From an uncultured Collinsella sp. (lineage in GTDB: Bacteria; Actinomycetota; Coriobacteriia; Coriobacteriales; Coriobacteriaceae): 8,741 nt of DNA. Location: positions 1 through 8,741 of the forward strand of contig CAJLLB010000084.1 of NCBI GenBank assembly GCA_905207425.1, given 5' to 3'. Position numbers and translations under genes: made by a program. The notes under the pieces are model-generated. The model was not told the DNA's origin. It saw only the letters and a list, made by a program, of their open reading frames with translations, and did not search any database. Positions 1 through 5,228 of this stretch are shown piece after piece. Position 1 is the stretch's first letter. Every line of letters begins with the position of its first letter.

Positions 1-184
1 TGGCCGCCTGGACCGCACCCGCCGCCTCCTCAAAGGGCCGGGCGGCGGTGAGGGTGCCGAACTCATCGAGGGCGTACACCACGGCAAAAATGCCCAGCGC
101 TACCACGATGCGGTTGCGCTTATGCTCAAGGGACTCTTTCTTCTTACGCTTCTTCTTTTTCTTTTTGGGATCGGCGGTGGTCAT
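1..184 (-). CDS. Partial membrane protein, probable N-terminus of a Zn/Cd-type P1B ATPase
   Basis: Only the first 61 codons are in the window; the gene continues past position 1. The start is an ATG at 184, preceded by a clear GGGAGGA ribosome site 8 bases upstream. The protein opens with a very basic patch (residues 7-16 are all Lys or Arg). A hydrophobic segment at about residues 26-38 looks like a first membrane helix, followed by an acidic and alanine-rich stretch. No catalytic motif (CPC, DKTGT) can be seen because the fragment is too short. The P-type ATPase call rests on position: it follows an SmtB-like repressor and a free HMA domain on the same strand, the usual order in Zn/Cd efflux operons. 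It also has its own operator-like site (204-232). Another membrane transporter is possible. Confidence 0.55.
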   Translation of the reverse strand, partial: MTTADPKKKKKKRKKKESLEHKRNRIVVALGIFAVVYALDEFGTLTAARPFEEAAGAVQAA

Positions 185-203
185 GACTCGTATCCTCCCA
201 TTT

Positions 204-232
204 GAATGAATGAACACTCGCTCATATAATTT
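204..232 (-). promoter_or_regulatory. Operator-like site upstream of the ATPase-like gene
   Basis: The 23 bases at 210-232 match the operator-like arm in front of the arsR-type gene (948-970) at 20 of 23 positions. The three differences are consecutive, at the centre (217-219). The flanks carry the TGAACA and TCATAT half-sites typical of ArsR/SmtB operators. The site lies between the HMA gene and the ATPase-like gene and ends 20 bases before the ATPase-like start codon. It suggests separate metal-controlled transcription of the ATPase-like gene. No convincing -35/-10 pair was found around it, so the promoter itself is inferred. Confidence 0.6.
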
Positions 233-240
233 CGCGAGCA

Positions 241-263
241 AAGGCCGCGGCAAGCGCGGCCTT
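241..263 (-). terminator. GC-rich hairpin between HMA gene and ATPase-like gene
   Basis: A perfect 9-bp stem (241-249 with 255-263) and a 5-base loop lie 22 bases after the HMA stop codon. The minus-strand tail after the stem begins TTTGCTCG, so there is no real U-tract. It may be a weak or partial terminator, or an RNA-stability hairpin that reduces read-through from the repressor promoter. Confidence 0.45.
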
Positions 264-284
264 GCAGGTTGGCGTAAACCCGGG

Positions 285-503
285 CTAGAGAATGATCTCG
301 CAGTCCGGCTCGGCGTCGGCCGTAAACTCTACAACGCGGTTGAGTACCTCGTCGAACTCGGCGTCATCGGCTTCGAGCGTCAATTTTTGGGTCATGAAGT
401 TGACGGACACGGATTTGACGCCCTCGAGCTTGGCCAGCTCGTCCTGAAGCTCGCGCGCACAGTTGGCGCAGTCGATTTCGTCGAGCTTGAACTGCTTTTT
501 CAT
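285..503 (-). CDS. Small HMA-domain metal-binding protein
   Basis: This 72-residue protein is essentially one heavy-metal-associated domain. The metal site is IDCANCA at residues 10-16, with Cys12 and Cys15 as ligands. An Asp directly before the first Cys is characteristic of the Zn/Cd-type HMA domains of ZntA and CadA, as opposed to the MTCxxC of copper chaperones. The rest follows the ferredoxin-like pattern (helix 16-27, strand GVKSVSVNF at 28-36, second helix around 49-58). An extra Cys (68) sits in the acidic C-terminal tail. It starts 62 bases after the arsR-type stop, with AAAGGA upstream of its ATG. Its likely role is to deliver or sense Zn/Cd for the adjacent ATPase-like protein. Normally this domain is fused to the ATPase; here it is free-standing. 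Confidence 0.85.
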   Translation of the reverse strand: MKKQFKLDEIDCANCARELQDELAKLEGVKSVSVNFMTQKLTLEADDAEFDEVLNRVVEFTADAEPDCEIIL

Positions 504-565
504 GGGGGTTCCTTTCTCTGTATTTGCGGCTTGGGTGCAGGCCGCGCTGGTACCGTGGTTGGTCG

Positions 566-931
566 CTATTCGCAGATGTGGCTCATGCCTTGGCTGAGCA
601 TGGTGTAGACGTGGTCGTCGGCGAGCGAGTAGAGGATATTGCGCCCGTCGCGCCGGAATTTAACCAGGTGCGACTGCTTGAGTGTGCGCAGCTGGTGCGA
701 CACCGCGGACTGCGAGGTTTCGGTCGCTTCGGCGATGTCTGCCACGCAGAGCTCGCGGCCCATGAGGGCATAGAGGATCTTGATGCGCGTGGTGTCGCTG
801 AAGACCTTGAACAGGTCGGCGAGGTCGTAGAGAAGCTCCTCGTCGGGAAGGTCCTCGGGCGAGCAGGTGGTCGGGATCGCGGGTTCGGTGGCCTCGATGT
901 CGAGTTTCGTTTCATCAACGCGGATGCTCAT
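566..931 (-). CDS. ArsR/SmtB-family metal-responsive repressor
   Basis: This 121-residue winged-helix protein has the usual family length. The recognition region reads ELCVADIAEA then SQSAVSHQLRTL (residues 60-83), very like cyanobacterial SmtB. The C-terminus carries a complete alpha-5 metal site of the form DxH-x10-HxxE: Asp105, His107, His118 and Glu121, the last residue of the protein. That site is known in SmtB, CzrA and relatives to sense Zn(II), sometimes Co(II). Only one Cys is present in the alpha-3 motif (Cys62), so it is not an ArsR-type As(III) sensor of the ELCVCDL class. Cys23 in the N-terminal arm could contribute to a second site. The start is an ATG at 931 with AAAGGA upstream. 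It is first in an operon with the HMA protein and ATPase-like gene and probably represses its own promoter. Confidence 0.9.
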   Translation of the reverse strand: MSIRVDETKLDIEATEPAIPTTCSPEDLPDEELLYDLADLFKVFSDTTRIKILYALMGRELCVADIAEATETSQSAVSHQLRTLKQSHLVKFRRDGRNILYSLADDHVYTMLSQGMSHICE

Positions 932-944
932 TGCAATATCCTTT

Positions 945-1001
945 CATATGAACATGCGCTCATATAATTTACTTTCGATTATATGAGTGCATGTTCATAT
1001 G
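945..1001. repeat. 24-bp inverted repeat forming two operator-like sites
   Basis: The arms 945-968 and 978-1001 pair over 24 positions with a single G/T mismatch (958 with 988) and a 9-base spacer. Each arm is itself an imperfect palindrome with ATATGA and TCATAT ends, as in ArsR/SmtB operators. One arm lies between -35 and -10; the other covers the early transcript just before the ribosome site. Two repressor dimers could bind. In RNA, only the left arm and spacer would be transcribed from the mapped promoter. Confidence 0.75.
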
Positions 1002-1005
1002 TCAA
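978..1005 (-). promoter_or_regulatory. Near-consensus sigma-70-type promoter of the metal operon
   Basis: Read on the minus strand, the -35 is TTGACA (1000-1005) and the -10 is TATAAT (978-983), both perfect, with a 16-base spacer. Transcription would start near 971. The spacer is filled by one arm of the operator-like repeat, the classic arrangement for repression by blocking polymerase. Confidence 0.8.
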
Positions 1006-1086
1006 TGACGTTCAGGTAATTCGTTGTACAAAATGATGGGGAATAGTGGACGAGATCCCGGACTGAGCGGTTTTGATAGCCGATGC

Positions 1087-1131
1087 CGGGGTGGGTGCCC
1101 CTGAGCCGTGCAAAAATTGGAGTATTCTGCA
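1087..1131 (+). repeat. Left arm of long inverted repeat (copy 1)
   Basis: This arm pairs with 1297-1341. The core 1108-1131 matches the reverse complement of 1297-1320 at 20 of 24 ungapped positions. The outer part is weaker but still clearly related (GGTGGGT-purine-CCC near 1090-1100). Similarity also continues inward: GGGGGTCTGTTA (1138-1149) resembles GGGTGTCTATCA read from the other arm, with a one-base shift. The core contains GAGTATTC flanked by GTGCAAAA and GCA. Confidence 0.65.
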
Positions 1132-1296
1132 ACGATAGGGGGTCTGTTAATTTATTGCAGGCCATATAATGCAGTTCAAGAGTTATCTTAGGGTGTTAAT
1201 CCGATGAGTTCTTCCTCAAATGTTGCCTAACGCTCTCACGCAAGAGTGATTTCGCTTCACATTTGGATCCACTCGAGGGTGATAGACACCCGGCTC

Positions 1297-1341
1297 TGCT
1301 GAATACTCGCAATTTTGCACGTCGCTAGGGTACCCACCTTG
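1297..1341 (-). repeat. Right arm of long inverted repeat (copy 2)
   Basis: This is the inverted partner of 1087-1131, lying just beyond the stop codon of the 1351-2541 gene. On the minus strand it reads GTGCAAAATTG then CGAGTATTCAGCA. A related, shorter copy in the same orientation lies upstream of that gene at 2691-2708. Confidence 0.65.
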
Positions 1342-1350
1342 TTAGCCGGC

Positions 1351-2541
1351 CTAGTCTCCGGCCCCGAAGACCCTGCCCTCGGGCGCGAGGCTGCTTGTTT
1401 GGGCAAATGATGGGCTGTCGGATTCGACAGTCTGCATGTCATCGATTGCCGGAACTTCATTAATTGTCGGGTCATCCAGCGTGATGCCTTCGAGCGTTGC
1501 TTTTTCGAGGTCGATTCGTTGACGCTCTTCGGAATCCTGGCGAAGCTGCTTCTGAATTCGCTTTTTCTCTTCTATAAACCTTCTGAGCACAAACTGTCTC
1601 AGGTCCTCTTGCATGATTTGAAAGTCTTTTGGCAGACGCGAGGGGCGTACGCCCTCTTTCCGCTGGATTGCTTCCATGACCCTAACGAAAGAGCTGGCAT
1701 GCATAAAGGAATAACGACTGACGGTGATGATTCCGTACCCCATGGACGCAAGTGCATTCTTGCGCTCCTCATCGATGGCGCGGTCTTCTTCCGCGTCATG
1801 ATAAAAACCGTTGTATTCAATGTCTGTGCGAGATTTCTTTAGATACGCATCCATAAAGAACTTTTTGCGTCTCGTGAGATTCTTTGCGGCAGCGGTGACC
1901 TGTACCTCGTAATCGGTCTCAATTCCCTTAATACCAAGCCCTCCTTCGCTTTTGGGCAGCGTTAGCATCATGACAAAGGCTGTTTCCATAGGAGACCGGC
2001 ATCCGTCGCGCACACATTGGATCGCCTTTCGGGCAAGAGCCAGACCGTCGCATCTGGTAATGGAATTAAAGAACTGTTTCAATCTCTCGGTCGAGGTGAG
2101 CGCGAAACGCTCGGTATAGGAGGTGGGAGAGTCGGTTCCAAGGGAATAAGCGCCGCATAGTTCAAAGTAGTACTCCACCAGTTCGCGAAAAGGAAGATAG
2201 GTGGCGGCCTGAAGTGCGCAAAGCTCAACGCCAACAATGAAGATGCCATCTTTGAGCTCTATAAAGCGTGAGTTCGAGAATCGTTTTGAAGAAACGTGGC
2301 ATTGACAGTTCATTGCATGGCGCGCATTCCTGCAATCAAACACCATCACCTCGAGGGAATCATTCGCGTCGAGGGAAACATCATGTTTGGTGAGCCATTC
2401 TGCGGCTGCGTCAAGGAGCGTTCCGGTGGGACATGATCCGTAAATCGCGGCAGGGTTACAGGACTCGATGCCTTTCGCAGACACCGAATGCGCGGCCTGG
2501 TAGACCGCTTTTGCAGTGGTATGTGACAATACGATACTCAT
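1351..2541 (-). CDS. AbiEi-like / DUF559-type nuclease-fold protein
   Basis: A 396-residue protein of unproven function. The N-terminus (LSHTTA, residues 5-10) and the middle (DGIFIVGVELCALQAA, 98-113) recall AbiEi-type antitoxin proteins. Residues 183-277 resemble the DUF559/Vsr-like PD-(D/E)XK fold: Glu186 in SPMETAF, then Asp231 and Glu242 eleven residues apart, IEYNGFYH (241-248), and an R-x2-D-x2-R helix before a GYGIITV strand. The DUF559 consensus EYDG is EYNG here, so activity is uncertain. A charged, probably helical segment (about 308-350) and an acidic, low-complexity tail follow. The gene stands alone, is visibly lower in GC than its neighbours, and has no good ribosome site before its ATG. 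An inverted repeat spans the start. A defence or toxin-antitoxin role is inferred only. Confidence 0.6.
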   Translation of the reverse strand: MSIVLSHTTAKAVYQAAHSVSAKGIESCNPAAIYGSCPTGTLLDAAAEWLTKHDVSLDANDSLEVMVFDCRNARHAMNCQCHVSSKRFSNSRFIELKDGIFIVGVELCALQAATYLPFRELVEYYFELCGAYSLGTDSPTSYTERFALTSTERLKQFFNSITRCDGLALARKAIQCVRDGCRSPMETAFVMMLTLPKSEGGLGIKGIETDYEVQVTAAAKNLTRRKKFFMDAYLKKSRTDIEYNGFYHDAEEDRAIDEERKNALASMGYGIITVSRYSFMHASSFVRVMEAIQRKEGVRPSRLPKDFQIMQEDLRQFVLRRFIEEKKRIQKQLRQDSEERQRIDLEKATLEGITLDDPTINEVPAIDDMQTVESDSPSFAQTSSLAPEGRVFGAGD

Positions 2542-2557
2542 GATATATATCGTGTCA
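2524..2557. promoter_or_regulatory. Inverted repeat across the start codon of the nuclease-like gene
   Basis: ACGATA (2531-2536) pairs with TATCGT (2548-2553), and TGAC (2524-2527) with GTCA (2554-2557) after a 3-base offset. The start codon (2539-2541) lies in the 11-base centre. It could be an autoregulatory operator or an RNA hairpin hiding the start codon. Confidence 0.35.
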
Positions 2558-2690
2558 GCTAATGCCGTGTTGACGGCGCTGAGTGGAAAAGCCGTTTTAG
2601 AGGTCTAACCAAATGCTGTCCAAAAGCTTGACGCAATTATGAGTTGGTATGCCCTAAATAAAAGTTTTCGCAGCTTAGCTATAGCATATA

Positions 2691-2708
2691 AATACTCAAT
2701 TGCTGCAC
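2691..2708 (-). repeat. Degenerate third copy of the GTGCA...AGTATT element
   Basis: On the minus strand it reads GTGCAGCAATTGAGTATT, matching the core of copy 1 (1108-1126) at 16 of 19 aligned positions with one single-base gap. It has the same orientation as copy 2, so copies 2 and 3 are direct repeats bracketing the nuclease-like gene. The similarity does not clearly extend beyond the core. Confidence 0.4.
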
Positions 2709-2815
2709 ATTTGATATCGATGTATCACCATCCGACAACGAATTGCGTGTTGGGAATTGGTCGAAATCGTTCAAAATGAGGGTTCAGAATTTGTGATGGC
2801 AGATCTATCTGTGGA

Positions 2816-2871
2816 ACGTAGGGCGGCCCCGCTGCGGGGTTTCCCGCTGCGAGGCCGCTCGTGATCTACGT
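2816..2871 (-). terminator. Large GC-rich hairpin downstream of the exonuclease gene
   Basis: The core 2823-2858 folds into a 16-position stem with one A-A mismatch and one G-U pair, with a 4-base loop on the minus strand. ACGTAG (2816-2821) and CTACGT (2866-2871) can extend the base. It begins 22 bases after the exonuclease stop. No U-tract follows, so it may be a 3'-end stabiliser or a factor-dependent terminator. CTACG (2866-2870) can alternatively pair with CGTAG (2882-2886). Confidence 0.55.
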
Positions 2872-2892
2872 CGGAGTTTGTCGTAGACGTTT

Positions 2893-3861
2893 CTACTTGG
2901 CAAACAGGTTCTTGAGGTTGAACTCGGCTTGGACGGTGCGGAGCATGAGGTCGGTGTCGTCGAGGCCCAGGTGCTGCTCGTTGGCGTCGGCGGCGAGGGT
3001 GCCGCGGCGGCGGGCCCAGTTCTCGAGCGCGGCGGGCGCGGACTCGCGGGGGAGCGAGCGCACGTCGGCATCCAGGCTGCGGCAGATCTGGCGCGAGTCG
3101 ATGACGATAATCTTGCCGGCGCGGCGTGCCTCGGCGTAACCGTCCAGATGAATTTTGAACCAGCTGTCCTCGAACGCGGCGTTATGCGCCATGTACGGGT
3201 ATTTCTTCATAAGCTTGAGCAGCTGCTTCTGCAATTCCTTGTTCTCGCGGAACGGCTTTTTGCCGTCAATGTCGTCCCAGGTGATGTGGTGGATATTCGA
3301 CAACGGCACATCCTCGCCGCGGTAGATGTCGGGCAGGCCACAGTAGTGTGCCTCGGCGTCATGCGGCACGGCGTCGCTGGTGAGATCCATGATCTCCCAG
3401 CCCACGTTGATGATATAGCCGCGCTCGGGTGCACGGCCGGTGGTCTCGATGTCGATACCGAGCACGGTGCCCTGGATGGGCTTGCGGGCGTAGGCCACGC
3501 CGAGCGCGTCGCGGTCGCCGCGGATCTCGCGCATGACCGACGCGGCGGTGCGCTTTTGCATCTTACCGATGGCGGCGCAGGTGTCGGCATCGGACAGGCC
3601 GCGCGAAAGCGTCGCGGGCGTCACGTTGCGCAGGCGTGCCTCGCCAATCTGGTCGCACAGGTCGCGGTTGCGGTCGGCCAGGTCGCGCACGGTGGCAAAG
3701 TCGAAGCTGGGGTCGCCCTCGGCGGTAAAGTACTCGGTTTCGAGCACCTTGAGGGCCTCCTCGCCCTTCTGGCGCTCGGACTCCATGTCGCCGTGATCGC
3801 CATAGATAAACATGGGAATAAACGGCTGGCGCTCGTATTCGAGTGCTTGTGAAACGTTCAT
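2893..3861 (-). CDS. DnaQ-like (DEDDh) 3'-5' exonuclease domain protein
   Basis: A 322-residue protein with an exonuclease domain at about residues 130-312, in the family of DNA polymerase III epsilon and RNase T. Motif I is DIETTG (Asp137, Glu139). Motif II is HNAAFEDSWF (226-235). Motif III is HLGLDD (His297 to Asp302), giving the DEDDh pattern. In motif II the usual acid after HNAxF is Glu231 instead of Asp, with Asp232 next to it. The first 130 residues are hydrophilic and not recognised; they include a basic, helical part (about 60-120). The start is an ATG at 3861 with AAGGAG 7 bases upstream. It could act in DNA repair or nucleic-acid trimming; substrate and partners cannot be read from the sequence. 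The exporter gene is divergent from it. Confidence 0.85.
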   Translation of the reverse strand: MNVSQALEYERQPFIPMFIYGDHGDMESERQKGEEALKVLETEYFTAEGDPSFDFATVRDLADRNRDLCDQIGEARLRNVTPATLSRGLSDADTCAAIGKMQKRTAASVMREIRGDRDALGVAYARKPIQGTVLGIDIETTGRAPERGYIINVGWEIMDLTSDAVPHDAEAHYCGLPDIYRGEDVPLSNIHHITWDDIDGKKPFRENKELQKQLLKLMKKYPYMAHNAAFEDSWFKIHLDGYAEARRAGKIIVIDSRQICRSLDADVRSLPRESAPAALENWARRRGTLAADANEQHLGLDDTDLMLRTVQAEFNLKNLFAK

Positions 3862-3943
3862 ATAACTGCTCCTTGGACGGGCCGCACCGCGCGGCTCGGG
3901 TTCATTGAGATGTGGCGAGATGATAGTTTACCATGGGCAACTA

Positions 3944-3971
3944 TTGGCATCGCGCCTAGGACAACTACAAT
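3944..3971 (+). promoter_or_regulatory. Probable promoter of the metal exporter gene
   Basis: TTGGCA (3944-3949) and TACAAT (3966-3971) are separated by 16 bases. Transcription would start near 3978, giving a leader of about 55 bases. The -10 is part of a direct repeat (see 3956-4001). Confidence 0.55.
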
Positions 3972-4001
3972 ACCCTAGTTGACCGCTAGGACTTTTACAA
4001 T
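3956..4001 (+). repeat. Direct repeat CTAGGACnnnTACAAT in the exporter leader
   Basis: Two 16-base copies (3956-3971 and 3986-4001) agree at 13 positions and start exactly 30 bases apart. CCTAG (3974-3978) and CTAGG (3986-3990) also form a small inverted repeat. The repeats overlap the -10 and the transcription start, so they are candidate operator sites for a regulator of the exporter. Confidence 0.5.
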
Positions 4002-4033
4002 GCTGCCGAAAGACACGAAAGGTTCCATCCGTC

Positions 4034-5122
4034 ATGGATTTGCTGATTGATATTCTGCTTGACGCCGGCAAGGACACGCTCTCGCTGGTGCCATTCTTGT
4101 TGGTGACGTATCTGGCTCTCGAGACCTTGGAGCACGTCGCGGGTGACCGCGTTAACGGGGCCATCAAGCGCGCCGGCGCCGCGGGTCCCGTGGTTGGCTC
4201 GTTGCTGGGCATGGTGCCGCAGTGCGGCTTTTCGGCAATGGCGGCCACACTGTACGCCGGTCGCGTCGTGACCTTGGGCACGTTGGTGGCGGTGTTCCTT
4301 TCGACCTCCGATGAGATGCTGCCGCTGTTGCTCGCCGAGCAGGTGCCCGTGCAGACCATGGCGATGCTTTTGGCTTCGAAAGCACTGATCGCGCTGGTCA
4401 CGGGCTTTATCGTGGACGCCGCCATTCGCGGCCTGCGTCGTAACGCTCGCGCGCATGCGGCGATTCGCCGTACCGTGCTGGGAACCGCGGCCAACCCGGC
4501 CCACGTGAACTGCGCGCACGACGACCACACTGGCGGTGACATCATCGACGAGGTGGCCGAGGCGGGCGTGAGCGCCGATCACATCCATGAGCTGTGCGAG
4601 CGCGACCATTGCGGTTGCGATGAAGACGAGGACGAGCACGAACACGGACATGGCCACGATCACGGTCATGAGGACGAGCATGAACACCATGATGGCCACG
4701 GTCACTCCCGCTCTCACGAGGGCGCGCCCCTCCTGTCGATTATTCGCAGCGCCATCTCGCACACCGTGCAGGTATCGGTATTCATTTTTCTGGTGACGCT
4801 GATTCTGGTCGCCGTGCTCGAGACCTTCGGCGAGTCCGCGATCGAGCAGTTCCTGCGTGGCAACGAGACGCTCGCCGTCCTGGGTTCGGCGCTTGTCGGC
4901 CTGATTCCCAACTGCTCGGCCAGCGTCGTCATCACACAACTGTACCTGGAAGGCGCGCTGCAGCTGGCCCCGATGCTCGCCGGCACGCTCATCTCTGCTG
5001 GTGTGGGCTACCTGGTGCTGTTCCGCACCAACCGCAGCGCCCGCGAAAACGTCCTGTTCCTGATCATGATGTACGTCATCGGTGCCGGCTGGGGCCTCAT
5101 CCTATCCGCCGTTGGCCTTTAA
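4034..5122 (+). CDS. ArsP_2-type 10-TM heavy-metal exporter (arsenic/manganese efflux-like)
   Basis: A 362-residue integral membrane protein with an internal duplication. The first half carries PQCGFSA (residues 62-68) and STSDE (90-94). The second half carries the equivalent PNCSASV (292-298). Such paired P-x-C motifs fit the putative 10-TM metal exporter family PF11449, often annotated as arsenic efflux or putative manganese transporter. The halves are joined by a long soluble loop at about 132-232. From 160 to 228 it is packed with His, Asp, Glu and a few Cys (HCGC at 192-195), clearly a metal-binding segment. The start is an ATG at 4034 with AAAGG 11 bases upstream, a rather long spacing. 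The substrate is uncertain; the His-rich loop favours a divalent transition metal (Zn, Mn, Ni, Co) over arsenic. It is transcribed alone. Confidence 0.8.
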   Translation: MDLLIDILLDAGKDTLSLVPFLLVTYLALETLEHVAGDRVNGAIKRAGAAGPVVGSLLGMVPQCGFSAMAATLYAGRVVTLGTLVAVFLSTSDEMLPLLLAEQVPVQTMAMLLASKALIALVTGFIVDAAIRGLRRNARAHAAIRRTVLGTAANPAHVNCAHDDHTGGDIIDEVAEAGVSADHIHELCERDHCGCDEDEDEHEHGHGHDHGHEDEHEHHDGHGHSRSHEGAPLLSIIRSAISHTVQVSVFIFLVTLILVAVLETFGESAIEQFLRGNETLAVLGSALVGLIPNCSASVVITQLYLEGALQLAPMLAGTLISAGVGYLVLFRTNRSARENVLFLIMMYVIGAGWGLILSAVGL

Positions 5123-5153
5123 GTAGATTATTGGGACATGTCTTACGATCTAC
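5123..5153 (+). repeat. Hairpin repeat copy A after the exporter gene
   Basis: GTAGAT (5123-5128) pairs with ATCTAC (5148-5153), with GGGACATG in the middle. It begins immediately after the exporter stop codon. It is closely similar to the reverse complement of copy B (5190-5226), so the two units form a larger inverted arrangement. Confidence 0.6.
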
Positions 5154-5189
5154 CCCTGTGACCAGGGCATTCCCCGCTGCCAAAACAAA

Positions 5190-5226
5190 AAGGTAGATTT
5201 TTAGGCATGTCCCGAAAATCTACCTT
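5190..5226 (-). terminator. Hairpin repeat copy B; intrinsic terminator of the DUF188 gene
   Basis: A perfect 12-bp stem (5190-5201 with 5215-5226) encloses a 13-base loop, 2 bases after the DUF188 stop codon. On the minus strand the stem runs into a T-rich tail (TTTTTGTTTTGG, counting the last stem bases), so it should terminate minus-strand transcription well. The plus-strand side has no T-tract. The unit carries GGACATGCC on the minus strand, shared with copy A. Confidence 0.75.
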
Positions 5227-5228
5227 GG

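Larger units (their letters stand above)
1006..1350. other. Intergenic stretch without a gene
   Basis: No credible coding sequence was found on either strand. The stretch contains the two arms of a long inverted repeat (listed separately), a TATAAT at 1165-1170 without a good -35 partner, and a short GGGTG/CACCC stem (1276-1290). The latter lies about 60 bases downstream of the 1351-2541 gene's stop. Confidence 0.6.
2542..2892. other. Intergenic stretch without a gene
   Basis: No credible coding sequence is seen. This AT-richer stretch should contain the promoter of the nuclease-like gene, but no convincing -35/-10 pair was identified. It holds the degenerate repeat at 2691-2708 and, next to the exonuclease gene, the strong hairpin at 2816-2871. 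Confidence 0.6.

Noticed and set aside
1257..1475. Small minus-strand open frame of 72 codons overlapping the end of the nuclease-like gene
   Set aside because: No ribosome site or family features; it overlaps the repeat arm and another frame of a better-supported gene.
2929..3852. Long plus-strand open frame of 307 codons opposite the exonuclease gene
   Set aside because: It is the antisense shadow of a high-GC gene; the minus-strand protein has clear exonuclease motifs and a good ribosome site.
3995..4939. Minus-strand open frame of 314 codons opposite the exporter
   Set aside because: Low-complexity shadow of the His-rich coding region; the plus-strand product has recognisable repeated motifs.
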